This document shows, piece after piece, positions 20,952-30,106 of a DNA stretch of 45,000 bases. A program made the translations under genes and the position numbers. The stretch is from Ectocarpus siliculosus (lineage: Eukaryota > Sar > Phaeophyceae > Ectocarpales > Ectocarpaceae): positions 4,231,453-4,276,452 of the forward strand of contig FN649741.1 in NCBI GenBank assembly GCA_000310025.1. Direction: 5' to 3'. Position 1 is the stretch's first letter. Every line of letters starts with the position of its first letter. The notes below the pieces were generated by a model that did not search any database, was not told where the DNA came from, and saw nothing but the letters and a program-made list of their open reading frames with translations.

Positions 20952-23330
20952 ATGGCTCCTGTTTCTCCCGCACCCAAGCGCATTAAAGTTTCAAGTATCT
21001 CGAAGGCGAAGAAACAAATCACCACCCTACAAAAACCGAATTTCAACGCAAACGAGGTCAAGCGCGCGACCAAGGAGACCACCAGCTTCAAGTGTCCCGT
21101 CTCGCCGAAAAAAATATTTCTCGAGCCCACCGACGGCCAAGTGCGTCAGTTCTACGGCGCCAGGAATTTTAGTGGCACTCCATATGATCGGTTACCTCAA
21201 GCCGAGAAGCTCGCGTGGCAAGAGTCTCTGAGAGACAACCTGACCCTGATCGGCTTTCACGTCTACTCCCAGCTCTTCCCGAGCCTACTCGAAAATCGAA
21301 TCAAACTGAACAAGGCGAGCCACCACTACAGAGACATCGACCGCGCGACGCCCGAGGGTAGGAACCAGCTAGAGCAGCGCCGAGAAGCCCTCACAAGACT
21401 CCAACGGGTCGGCTCGGCTCGTTCGGTGTTTCACGGGCTCCCGTACGGGGTGGACAAATCGAAGAGTATACTACAGTTCATGAAGATGGATTTCGACGAC
21501 GACGATTCGAGGCAGCGGTTCTTCCTGCAGCGAGATTTTGCCACAATATCTGGGAAGCGAGGGGAGACCAGCTCGTCTAGTGTGTATGCATCATGTTCTT
21601 CTGCAATCGGGCTTATGTGGTTCGCGACGGTCATTCTTGGGAGGCCCACAGCTTTCGAATCGGTCGTCTTGCCCCTGAACGTGATGGAGCGTCGCGTGCT
21701 CGAGGAGAGGTGGCTTTGCCCCCCCTGCCACTTGGACGGCGCTATCCGCGGCTGGGAGACAGACTGGAGGGGCGTGTTTCGTGCGATAAACGTACCGCAC
21801 AGAAACATAGCCTACATAATGTTGGAGCGGGCGTGCCAAGACAAGTACATTGAGGGGTTCCACGTAGGAGACGCGTACGGTCTTTTCAAGGCGACCCGCT
21901 CGGCCCCGGGTGACGCCGAGAGGATAGCTACACTGTTTCGGACGTACACAGAAAAAACAAAGTACGGGATCGAGTGCGGACCTGTGGTTGGGAGTCTGGA
22001 CATAATCCGACAGCGACCAGTGGACTCTGTCGGCCGCATGGACGGCTCCGTGTTGGGTTCCATACATTTGACGTATGGAGAGAGAGCAGGCGTCGCGGCG
22101 ATGGCTGCTTGCAACACACCGCAGGGAGGCCCAACGCTCTTCGACGCTAGTGTCGGCGCGAAACTCACGGAGATCATGGCGCACTTCGACAGCCAGCTTT
22201 GGAAAACGAGGAAAAGGCTCAAAATGGCAAACACCGTCAGCAACAACCTGGACCCCGCCGGCCTCAACAAGAAGGTGGATGGCGGGCGTATGTTGGATCC
22301 CACGGACCCCAAGGCGGTGGAGATGATGTACGACATGCTCAAAGGGGTCTGCTTCGGCGTTTGGCACCCCCTGAAGAGCCTGATCGGTGAGAAACTCGGG
22401 GCTAGCATGGAACACCCCTCCGCGTTTCTTAAAATTTCCAATCAGGAGGCCGAGCTCCTGTACGAGCACGCTAAGAATACGGGTGTGCTATACTCCGACG
22501 TAGCCAATCTCTGCGTCTTACTCGCGCTAAGCAACTGTTTTCAGAGGTCCCAGGTCATGCGCGAGGCAACGGTGAACGAGTATGCTCTTGTTCCGGACGG
22601 CACCCACTTCAGGCACACTTTCAAGGACCGAACCTGGAAGACGGCTACCGCCTCAGCGTCGAGTGGGGCTCTTCCCGTTAGTCACTTTGAAATGTCAGCA
22701 GACCAAAGCATGATGATACATTTTGTAGCCTGTGTGGGCCACCGCTTCTGCGACGTAGACATGCGCGACGGCAACAGGAGGCTGTTTGTCAATTCGAACG
22801 GGGAAGGGTGGACCCCAAACGACACTCGGTCGCGTTTCAAAAAGATTGGGGCGTACTGGCTAGGAATTGAAAACTTCTCTCCCCATGTGTGCCGTACGTT
22901 TTGGGCCACACACGCCCTGAATTCGGGCCAAGTCAATAGCAGTAATATCGACGACTTTAGCTCCTATCTCCAGGTGTCGAGTGCCACGTTAAGGAGTAGC
23001 TATGCAGCTGCCTCTGCAAACACAGCTGCCCACACAATAGGCAACGTCGTGCTAGGTGGCGTAGTCAACTCGGCTTGTCGTGTGGAAATTGCGGAGAATG
23101 GCGATGGGCCGCAAGGGCCGAAGCTGCGTAAGATCAGACTGGAGTTCCTTGCGGACATCCGCGCATCTCTGCTCAAGTACTCGGGCGATGCCAAACACAT
23201 GTTCCAGGATCTAGTGAGGAAGCGTAAGGTTGGTCAGCTCGGAGAGAGTGAAAAATGGTTTCGGAAGGAGAATACTTTCTGGAAGGATGAACATGAAAGG
23301 GTGTTTCTGCGTTTCGTGGGAGGGGTGTGA
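20952..23330 (+). CDS. tyrosine recombinase/integrase, phaeovirus type
   Basis: A 792-residue intron-less ORF. ATG 20952 (context CGACC-ATG-G) is chosen because the open frame upstream has only a GTG. The N-terminal third is basic and probably binds DNA. The catalytic part shows the box I arginine in CFQRSQVMRE (Arg532), the HxxR of box II in SPHVCRTFW (His645, Arg648), and a candidate nucleophile in LRSSYAAAS (Tyr684), 39 residues after the histidine as expected. The usual second His/Trp, about nine residues before the tyrosine (LGH in phage enzymes), reads LQV here. Such enzymes cut and rejoin DNA through a 3'-phosphotyrosine. EsV-1 encodes an integrase and persists integrated in host DNA, so site-specific integration or excision of the provirus is the likely role. 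Confidence 0.85.
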   Translation: MAPVSPAPKRIKVSSISKAKKQITTLQKPNFNANEVKRATKETTSFKCPVSPKKIFLEPTDGQVRQFYGARNFSGTPYDRLPQAEKLAWQESLRDNLTLIGFHVYSQLFPSLLENRIKLNKASHHYRDIDRATPEGRNQLEQRREALTRLQRVGSARSVFHGLPYGVDKSKSILQFMKMDFDDDDSRQRFFLQRDFATISGKRGETSSSSVYASCSSAIGLMWFATVILGRPTAFESVVLPLNVMERRVLEERWLCPPCHLDGAIRGWETDWRGVFRAINVPHRNIAYIMLERACQDKYIEGFHVGDAYGLFKATRSAPGDAERIATLFRTYTEKTKYGIECGPVVGSLDIIRQRPVDSVGRMDGSVLGSIHLTYGERAGVAAMAACNTPQGGPTLFDASVGAKLTEIMAHFDSQLWKTRKRLKMANTVSNNLDPAGLNKKVDGGRMLDPTDPKAVEMMYDMLKGVCFGVWHPLKSLIGEKLGASMEHPSAFLKISNQEAELLYEHAKNTGVLYSDVANLCVLLALSNCFQRSQVMREATVNEYALVPDGTHFRHTFKDRTWKTATASASSGALPVSHFEMSADQSMMIHFVACVGHRFCDVDMRDGNRRLFVNSNGEGWTPNDTRSRFKKIGAYWLGIENFSPHVCRTFWATHALNSGQVNSSNIDDFSSYLQVSSATLRSSYAAASANTAAHTIGNVVLGGVVNSACRVEIAENGDGPQGPKLRKIRLEFLADIRASLLKYSGDAKHMFQDLVRKRKVGQLGESEKWFRKENTFWKDEHERVFLRFVGGV

Positions 23331-24247
23331 TGTGTGTGAAAATGAATAACAGAAGTTCGTAGATGGACACGTGAGCGTGTGATTTGCAAATTAATAATAA
23401 TTATGTTTCAACGACAACTAGTGCCAAACGCGGAAGTGGCGACGCCGTGCGCTCGGCGCGGAGGGCGAGGCGTTTACCTCGCTATATCCAAATGCCCCGA
23501 TATGACTCTGCTGCATGTGGATATGGGTCTCACCGAGTATGCGGGCCACGATAGAAACTAGACTTCGGGGTGGGTTTGCCCAGTTTTCCCTTATAAAAAC
23601 GGTTGACACACTTGCGCAGCTGTACATATTTCCACCATAAACACATACAACGGTGGTCCTGTCAACAGATGGCAAGCGTGCCAAAATACCAAGGCGAAAA
23701 AAGAATAACAGGGGCGACTGCGGCAGCGAAAGGTGTTATCTGCTGCTGTAGAGCACTGAAATCGGCCGCCAGCGCCGCCACATGCTTTGATTTCATTTCT
23801 GATTTTTTGTGCACATGCGCACGAGTCGGGGGCACCATCGTGCAAAATTTCAAGGCCGAACACTTAAATGGTGCACAGTTATGCTTACACTTTACCCGCA
23901 AACACTGCTGTACAGCTTGTTTCGAGCTTTAAAAATCAGGATCTTCACGGATTGACTTGAAATTTCAGTATGTTGTTCCGCCAGGTCAGGCGCACTGCTG
24001 TATATTTTTTTTATGGTCAACGGATATTTTGGGGCTGAGATACGGGACTAAACGTGGTACGCGCGGCAGGGGGGGTCTCTAATTTCAAGTGATTTACTGC
24101 AGGCGGACCGGGAGAACACCCATACACCCACCATTTCGTATTATTTGACCAGTGGGTACGTGCGAAACTCACATAATTTGTTTTTTTGGGTGGGGGGGGT
24201 GTGTGGGGTGTATTTTTGCACCCCGTGTTATTCAACGTACAGTATGT
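23331..24247. other. intergenic, no gene recognised
   Basis: Lies downstream of the recombinase. It contains two exact ACTGCTGTA 9-mers (23904 and 23994) and a G-run at about 24190-24200. ORFs of up to 109 codons on the two strands overlap each other and show no domain. Confidence 0.45.
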
Positions 24248-24965
24248 CACGTGCGCACGCGGGGGTGATACAACAGCAAACACGAGAAGCGCGTCTAAAA
24301 TAAAAATTTCTGCACAGGGAGGCACCAGTACACCCACAGGAACGATTCGCCGGCGTTCACGCAGAGCGCGGGCGAGTTTTGTGACCTATACGAGCGTTAC
24401 CAATAGTCTAGAATGCGCGCCGCGCGGCAGCTGCTGTGACGCACACGCGGCTGTGTCACACGCACACACGTCTAACCACACAGACACCCGCAAACGCACC
24501 TTCCTTTCGCACAGAGTCCCCCGAGTACCTTGTTGACCGATCCCGCTGCTCCGCCGCTCGCTTCCGTTGTCGTGTGAGGCAGGACGAGCGTGTGACACAG
24601 ACGCACGGATGCGACGGTGACGGGACTGTCAGGCGACGGGACTGTCGGAAAAATATGGAGGCATTTTTCACCCAGAGAGGTTTTCGGGCATTTTCTCGAC
24701 ACCACGTGCTCCGATTGACCTCGGGTTTTTTGCGTTCGATTGGCATGACCACGGCGCGTGCTGCGAGCGCCGCTGGCGGTGTGCGGTGCTATTCCGTAAG
24801 ACAAACAATTGCCCGCCCCGAGCTCGATCCCCACTTTGGTGATTTTGGAAATAGTGAGGTACTGACATTAAAACAGCGATAACGTGTCGCCAAATGATCG
24901 GATTGCCTTCTTTTTTTTTTCAAGACTGCTGTACGAGTCCTGTGCATGCGCCTGCAAAATTTCGT
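24248..24965 (+). repeat. long direct repeat, copy A
   Basis: It starts with a 23-bp block (CACGTGCGCACGCGGGGGTGATA) also present at 28413-28435. After about 230 bp that copy B lacks, it matches B again from TCCTTTCGCACAGAG (about 24502) through GTGCTCCGATTGACCTCGGG, GTGTCGCCAAATGATCGGATT and ACTGCTGTACGAGTCCTGTGC to CCTGCAAAATTTCGTGAG near 24970. Similarity is high, with scattered substitutions and small gaps. Confidence 0.85.
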
Positions 24966-25714
24966 GAGGGACGGCGCATTCGGCGATGACTCTTATCGTG
25001 CTGTAGTGCCGCTGCTGTGTCAGAGGTGTGTCGTGCGCGAGACGGTTCCGCCGCGTTTTGGGGTACCCATGTTTTTGTTTAAATACGCGGAGCCCCTTTT
25101 TTTGTCAACCTCGCTGGTAGCCAGCCGTCGCAGCAAGCCCTCTCGAGGGAGCTGGTGGCGATACTAAAGGAGTGTTTGGAGCGGGCGCTTGATAACAGGA
25201 GTGGTGATCTTTGTGGGAATTTTCAGGTGAGGGGCGAGCTTTTTTGTCCAGACAACCAGCGTGCACACCTATTGACAACCTGCCCTGCCGCTTCTTGCTG
25301 CATGCTGGTTGCGCCGCTATACATAGCAGCAGATAGCGGCCTCCAAAGATAGCCCCCGGTACAGCAGTTGGTCGTCCGTGGCGTACAGCAGTGTGCGATT
25401 GCGTCGAGAAGATCTCTCCGAGAGACATATGTGTGCAACGTCGCAAGCAATCGGCGGGCGACGTTTCCAACCGCCCACTTGCTGCAACACGACCAGGTGA
25501 AAATGACTCCCCTGATGTATGCTGCCCAGCCGCGGGGAGAAAGAAAGTAAGTTTGTTGAAACAGATGAGCGTCTGTTGACTGCGCCAGCTTCCGCCGCTG
25601 CGCTCTGGCTTATGTAAGACGGTTTCACTTTGCTGTGATCTAGCGTGCTTTGTACTGCTCTGAAACTCCTTTTCCCTCGACACCTACCTTGTCTTTTCTG
25701 TTTAACCAGTAACG
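24966..25714. other. intergenic upstream of the ankyrin gene
   Basis: No gene recognised. It contains two TACAGCAGT motifs (25360 and 25384), the reverse complement of ACTGCTGTA. It presumably holds the ankyrin gene's promoter, with pyrimidine-rich sequence just before the ATG at 25715. Confidence 0.4.
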
Positions 25715-27520
25715 ATGTCTGGGGGTTTAACCAACTATCCTTCCGGAGACTACAACGAACTACATCGTGCTGTGGCGGAAGGACGTATCAAGAAGATATT
25801 GGCAAGACTTGGTCTTGGGGTGGATGACATCAATGCTCCGAGTAAAACCAAAGGAGAGACGCCACTCACAATTGCGTCCGCACATGGCTATGACAGAGTC
25901 ACCACGTTGCTTCTAGACCGTGGTGCTGACACGGAACGCGTTACACCTTCAAGGGGGTGGACGGCTCTGTTCTTTTCGATTCCATATCCGGACGTAACGA
26001 GGGTCCTCCTCGAGAGTGGCGCAAACAACGGGGCGAAGTCTCTGTGTGGTTCCACCCCGCTTCACTTTGCTATACGCGGCGAGATCGGTGACGCCTGCCT
26101 GGAGGTCGCGGAGATTCTTCTCGAGTTTGGAGCAGATGCCAACGCCAAAGACAACCAAAAGCAGTCGCCTCTCCACCTCCTAGCACACAAAGGTCGGCCG
26201 GCGAAGGGGCGCGTGGAAGCCGCAAAGTTGCTGGTCAAGTTTCGTGCAAACATCGACGCCATGGACATCAAGGGTTGTACACCACTGATGAATACCTGTG
26301 TTTACGTGACCGGACTCGTGGCTTTGGCAGAGATGTTGGTCGCGGAAAGTGCTAGCCTGGACGCGCAGAACATGTTTGGCTCAACACCACTGCATTTACT
26401 TGCCTCGGGTGATAAAGTATGCGGTAACGAACTGCTGGAAATTGCAAAGCTACTGATCGAGAAAGGTGCAAACATCGAGGCGATTGACAGAAACGGCTCC
26501 ACCCCACTTCACCTCGCATCCATGTTTGTTGGAAATATTGGCCTCGTCAAGCTGCTGCTAGATCGCGGAGCCGACCCGGCTGCGAGGGACATCACCGGAG
26601 AGACACCGCTTCATCTGGCTGGCTTCGCTGGGAGTTTCTGTACCATGTCAGTGCTCATCGCTGCCGGTGCGAAGGTCAACCCCCGTGATCAGCGAGGGGA
26701 GACACCTCTGTTCAAGGCCGCTTCCCGAGGACATCTGGTAGCGGTCAAGATTCTCCTACATGCGAAAGCCAGTGCTCTGTTGCCCAGCTCGGATGGCGAT
26801 GCAATTATTTACCCCCTGGAAATTGCGGCGGCATTGGGCCACACCGACATTGTTGGAGAGCTGGTGCAACGCGTTGGAGTCGATGGTTGTGGTGGGCCAA
26901 GTGGTGGCGCACACGCTCTCGCGCTTGCAGCTAAGGATAAGCGAGTGGATGTCATGCTTATTCTTCTCAAGACCGGCGTTGTCGATACGGGCGAAGCTCT
27001 GTCAGAATCCGTAAACGAGTTTGCCTGCATGAAGTCACTCGTTCAGCAGCGCCTGGGAGACTCGGACTACCTGGATCGATACGGACGTTGTGCTGAATCG
27101 ATTAAGGGGGCCGGCGAACAAGCAACTTCGGACCAGCTAAACATGATGCGGGCCGTCCAACGTTTGCTACTGCGGGCGGAGGCGGTGACGGCTATTTCCT
27201 GGCGGTGGTCGACGGGTACGGATGCTGCCGCCCCAACCACCAAGACTACTACCGCCGCTACACCTGCCCTGACTGCAATGATGCCTCTGCTGAGGCGCAG
27301 GGCTGTGAGGCGCGGATTTGCCCTGCGCGCCATGCTCAGGTGTGTGTTTGTGTATTTACGTATGAAAAACGAAATAAATCCAATTTACATCGCCTCGTAC
27401 TACCATCGTCGCCCATCCGTGGCGACGGCCCCACAATCCAACTGCCCCACCCCCTACCAGGCGCCCCGACTTTATATTTTCTACGGGAGTCATTTTAGAC
27501 ATTGGTTCCGAGGAAAATAG
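25715..27520 (+). CDS. ankyrin-repeat protein
   Basis: From ATG 25715 to about residue 460 there are roughly eleven to twelve ankyrin repeats of about 33 residues with typical cores (GETPLTIASAHGY, GSTPLHFAIRG, GSTPLHLASMF, GETPLHLAGFAG, GETPLFKAASRG). Ankyrin arrays bind proteins; no catalytic domain is visible. The last 120 residues of this frame are low-complexity and basic. In the neighbouring frame, from about 27160 to 27345, a Cys/His-rich peptide appears (GYGCC, YTCPDC, CEARICPARHAQ) that looks more like a real C-terminus, so a frame break or unrecognised splice near 27160-27180 is likely. The gene lies between two direct repeats beside virus-like genes. It could be viral or captured from the host, and both genomes are known to carry ankyrin genes. 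Confidence 0.75.
   Translation: MSGGLTNYPSGDYNELHRAVAEGRIKKILARLGLGVDDINAPSKTKGETPLTIASAHGYDRVTTLLLDRGADTERVTPSRGWTALFFSIPYPDVTRVLLESGANNGAKSLCGSTPLHFAIRGEIGDACLEVAEILLEFGADANAKDNQKQSPLHLLAHKGRPAKGRVEAAKLLVKFRANIDAMDIKGCTPLMNTCVYVTGLVALAEMLVAESASLDAQNMFGSTPLHLLASGDKVCGNELLEIAKLLIEKGANIEAIDRNGSTPLHLASMFVGNIGLVKLLLDRGADPAARDITGETPLHLAGFAGSFCTMSVLIAAGAKVNPRDQRGETPLFKAASRGHLVAVKILLHAKASALLPSSDGDAIIYPLEIAAALGHTDIVGELVQRVGVDGCGGPSGGAHALALAAKDKRVDVMLILLKTGVVDTGEALSESVNEFACMKSLVQQRLGDSDYLDRYGRCAESIKGAGEQATSDQLNMMRAVQRLLLRAEAVTAISWRWSTGTDAAAPTTKTTTAATPALTAMMPLLRRRAVRRGFALRAMLRCVFVYLRMKNEINPIYIASYYHRRPSVATAPQSNCPTPYQAPRLYIFYGSHFRHWFRGK
27356..27407 (+). repeat. 52-bp inverted repeat, left arm
   Basis: This matches the reverse complement of 32057-32108 over 52 bp with about seven mismatches. 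Shared blocks are TTACGTATG, AAATAAAT and CATCGCCTCG-ACTACCATC. It sits at the 3' end of the ankyrin gene. Confidence 0.75.
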
Positions 27521-28244
27521 GAGCTATTCTGGGCGACTTTCCCCTCTTCTTTGGTATTCCAGGTGCACGGACGTTTCCCTGGCCGAACGCGGCCGCTGTA
27601 GCTTTTTTATATGCGGCTTCGTCAATGACCTGACCTATATCAGGCAGGAATACTGCCCGATTTTTAAAAACAGGGACACCTGAACCTTTCGACGGATTTC
27701 GTGGTGCTTTAGCTACTTTTTTCTTCTTGACGGACTCAAAGTGCTTCTTGTGACACGCGACGAGAAACTTCCTTAGTGAGGTCCACGCGGAGCTCATTGT
27801 TTCTCTGCGCCGCGAGAAAGCCGCGCTCGTCAAATCTCTCATCTCCAAAGCTGTCGGCACCGCCGCCATCATAGCTTGGCGGATAGCCATCAAATTGGTA
27901 TCAGTGCACGCATCCTTCTTCCTTGTTTCTCTCTTCTGTCTGGCTTCACGAGCGTCTGCCGATCGCAATTCTCTTTCTAGTTTGGCATTGCGCATCCTCT
28001 CCTCCCTGATCTCCTTCTTTTGCGCTTTAATCTCGGCACGCATTTCCCCTTTCTCTCGCTGAGCTCTTTCTCTTTGAGCCAGCTTGTCCGCCTTGAGTTT
28101 GGCACCCGCGGCGCGTTTATTCCTCAGCGTTGAAGACATGACCTGTTTTACTTTTCCATCACGCCGCCTCTGCTTCAGAATTTCTGCCCGTCTTTTACGA
28201 TTGGCCGTCGCCTCGGAGATAGCCATATTTTGTGGTATGTTCAT
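27495..28244 (-). CDS. lysine/arginine-rich coiled-coil protein, unknown function
   Basis: ATG at 28244 down to TAA at 27495 gives 249 residues; the one codon upstream in frame is TTG. Residues 1-110 are strongly basic and helical with long KRRAEILKQ, REKGEMRAEIKAQKKEIREERM-type heptad patterns, probably a coiled coil. The C-terminal half has FLVACHKKHFESVKKKKV and a final proline/lysine-rich tail. No known domain was recognised. It is tail-to-tail with the ankyrin gene, whose open frame overlaps its end by about 25 bp. The basic charge could mean nucleic-acid or chromatin binding, but this is only a guess. Confidence 0.65.
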   Translation of the reverse strand: MNIPQNMAISEATANRKRRAEILKQRRRDGKVKQVMSSTLRNKRAAGAKLKADKLAQRERAQREKGEMRAEIKAQKKEIREERMRNAKLERELRSADAREARQKRETRKKDACTDTNLMAIRQAMMAAVPTALEMRDLTSAAFSRRRETMSSAWTSLRKFLVACHKKHFESVKKKKVAKAPRNPSKGSGVPVFKNRAVFLPDIGQVIDEAAYKKATAAAFGQGNVRAPGIPKKRGKSPRIAPIFLGTNV

Positions 28245-28412
28245 CAATATAATAAACCATGATTATGCACAATCGGAAGACAGTGTGAATGCTGCTGTTG
28301 AAAGACAATAGCGCTAAAAAAAGCTATGGTACATGTACGTACGCAAAGAAAAACGGGGCTCCGCAGGATTGATCATATGAACCAGGGTACCCGCAAACGC
28401 GGCGGAATACAT

Positions 28413-28905
28413 CACGTGCGCACGCGGGGGTGATACTCCTTTCGCACAGAGTCCCCCGAGTACCTTGTTGACCGATCCCGCTGCTCCGCCGCTCGCTTCC
28501 GTTGTCGTGTGAGGCAGGACGAGCGTGTGACCACAGACGCAGGCACGCGAAGGTCACGGGACTGTCAGGCGGCGGGGCTGTCGGGAAAAATATGGAGGCT
28601 TTTTATACCCACCGAGGTTCGGGCATTTTCTCAACACCACGTGCTCCGATTGACCTCGGGTTTTTTGCGTTCGATTGGTATGGCCACGGTGCGTGCTGCG
28701 AGCACCGTTGGCCGTACGTGGTGCTCTTTCGTTATGTCGTGAAGTTGCCCGACCCGAGTTCTATCCCCACTATGGTGATTTTGGAAATATTGAGGGGATG
28801 ACAGAGAAACAGCGATAACATGTCGCCAAATGATCGGATTAACTCGTTTTTTTTTTCAAAACTGCTGTACGAGTCCTGTGCTTGCGCCTGCAAAGTTTCG
28901 TGAGT
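28413..28905 (+). repeat. long direct repeat, copy B
   Basis: Second copy of 24248-24965 in the same orientation, lacking about 230 bp near its start. It also carries ACCCGCAAACGC at about 28389, a block that lies inside the extra segment of copy A. Together the copies bracket the ankyrin and basic coiled-coil genes. Copy B ends about 35 bp before the stop of the coiled-coil gene at 28938. Confidence 0.85.
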
Positions 28906-28937
28906 ATGCCCAGATTTTTCCTACCACCAGCACCGAC

Positions 28938-29597
28938 TCACATCATCGGCGGATCTACGGCAGCCTGTGCGTCAGATGTCTCCTTGTACATTTTCCAAGA
29001 CGTGTACTCGTTTGTTACAGTGCTATTAGCATTGGCTGTCGACGCAGTGGCGTACATCATGCGACTGGTTGCGTTACTGACGAGGTAAACCCTGTCCGCC
29101 ACTCCGATCGGGTCGTTTTCCTCGAGTGTCTCAATTCTTTGGATGGCTAGCGTGAGACTCGTGGTGACAGCATCGATTGCGTTTTCGGCCGTAGTCACTC
29201 GAGCCGTCAAGTCTGAGATGGTGGACGCAAGACTCGTATCTTGCTGCTCCAACGCTGTAATATCATCCTCGGTTGCATCGACACGATTCGACACGGCCGT
29301 CGCTGCGGATTCTAGAGCTGAAATCTCATCAGAAGCACTCGATACCAACGCGACTTCCTGCTCTACGGACGTAACGCGATCCGTGAGTGCAGTTGCCGCG
29401 GATGCCAGTGTGTCCTGCTCTTGCTCCAGATCCGCGATCCTCGACTCGTCCGCACCGGCCTTGACGATGACGAGCTCTTCCTCGACCGCGGTTAGGCGAC
29501 CGACAACGGCAACTTGTTCTTGCTCGATAAGAGAAATTGCAAGGCTTATGTTCTCGTCGTCCAAAACACAATTCGCGATCGTCAGAGTTCCGCTCAT
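28938..29597 (-). CDS. coiled-coil protein, possible structural or fibre-like protein
   Basis: ATG 29597 to TGA at 28938-28940 gives 219 residues. From about residue 25 to 165 the sequence is an almost unbroken acidic heptad array (LTAVEEELVIVKAG, LEQEQDTLASAATALTDRVTSVEQEV), in the style of trimeric fibre or tail-like coiled coils. The last 50 residues (ADRVYLVSNATSRMMY, EYTSWKMYKETSDAQAAVDPPMM) look globular. The short N-terminal segment MSGTLTIANCVLDDENI could be a cap. No cysteine-rich or catalytic motif is seen. Its stop lies next to direct repeat B, so the end could have been changed by a repeat insertion. Virus origin is inferred from its neighbours. Confidence 0.65.
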   Translation of the reverse strand: MSGTLTIANCVLDDENISLAISLIEQEQVAVVGRLTAVEEELVIVKAGADESRIADLEQEQDTLASAATALTDRVTSVEQEVALVSSASDEISALESAATAVSNRVDATEDDITALEQQDTSLASTISDLTARVTTAENAIDAVTTSLTLAIQRIETLEENDPIGVADRVYLVSNATSRMMYATASTANANSTVTNEYTSWKMYKETSDAQAAVDPPMM

Positions 29598-30106
29598 TAT
29601 TCAGGAATGGCAGCAAAAGACGTCTGCTTGTACACCAAAGGGAAAACATTATTTTTGCGTTTTTGGGCACTTGGATGCACCTGCCGGTATTTAACCGCCC
29701 GAGAGGATGCGGTAACAGACCGTGCAACGTGCGGTGCACACCCACACTTTGAACCGGCACCGGTGAGCCGGTGGTTTCTGGTCAGAAACCTGTGTTGCCA
29801 ACACAGAGGGCTGCCCGACACACGCCCGTCTGGAGCACAATTTGCCCGTACGCAAAACAACGTTGCACATTATTGCCGGGGGAAACGTCAGCCTCGGCAA
29901 CCTCACCTCGGCGTCTCTGATCTCCGCACGACGCTCAGCGACCACGCCGGGGGCGATGATATGCCCGATTGGTATCTCGGGGTGCGTCTCCAAGTATTGC
30001 AACCGATTGTTTCGGAGCATGGCCCTTCTTGCCACATGATGCAACGTGCGCGATCTCACGTGTCAATTTCTCGAAGGGCCTCGGCGACCAAATCGCCCTG
30101 TACGAG
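29598..30106. other. intergenic with weak ORFs
   Basis: Lies between the coiled-coil gene and the kinase gene. A minus-strand open frame (to about 29691) and a plus-strand one (29842-30039) overlap. The longer minus frame begins at GTG, with a first ATG near 30021. Neither shows a known motif, so no gene is called. Confidence 0.35.

Noticed and set aside
21591-22469. 292-codon minus-strand ORF inside the recombinase
   Set aside because: It is antisense to the catalytic part of the recombinase, with no motif of its own.
29691-30059. 122-codon minus-strand ORF
   Set aside because: It begins at GTG, and a competing plus-strand frame looks equally likely. No motif allows a choice.
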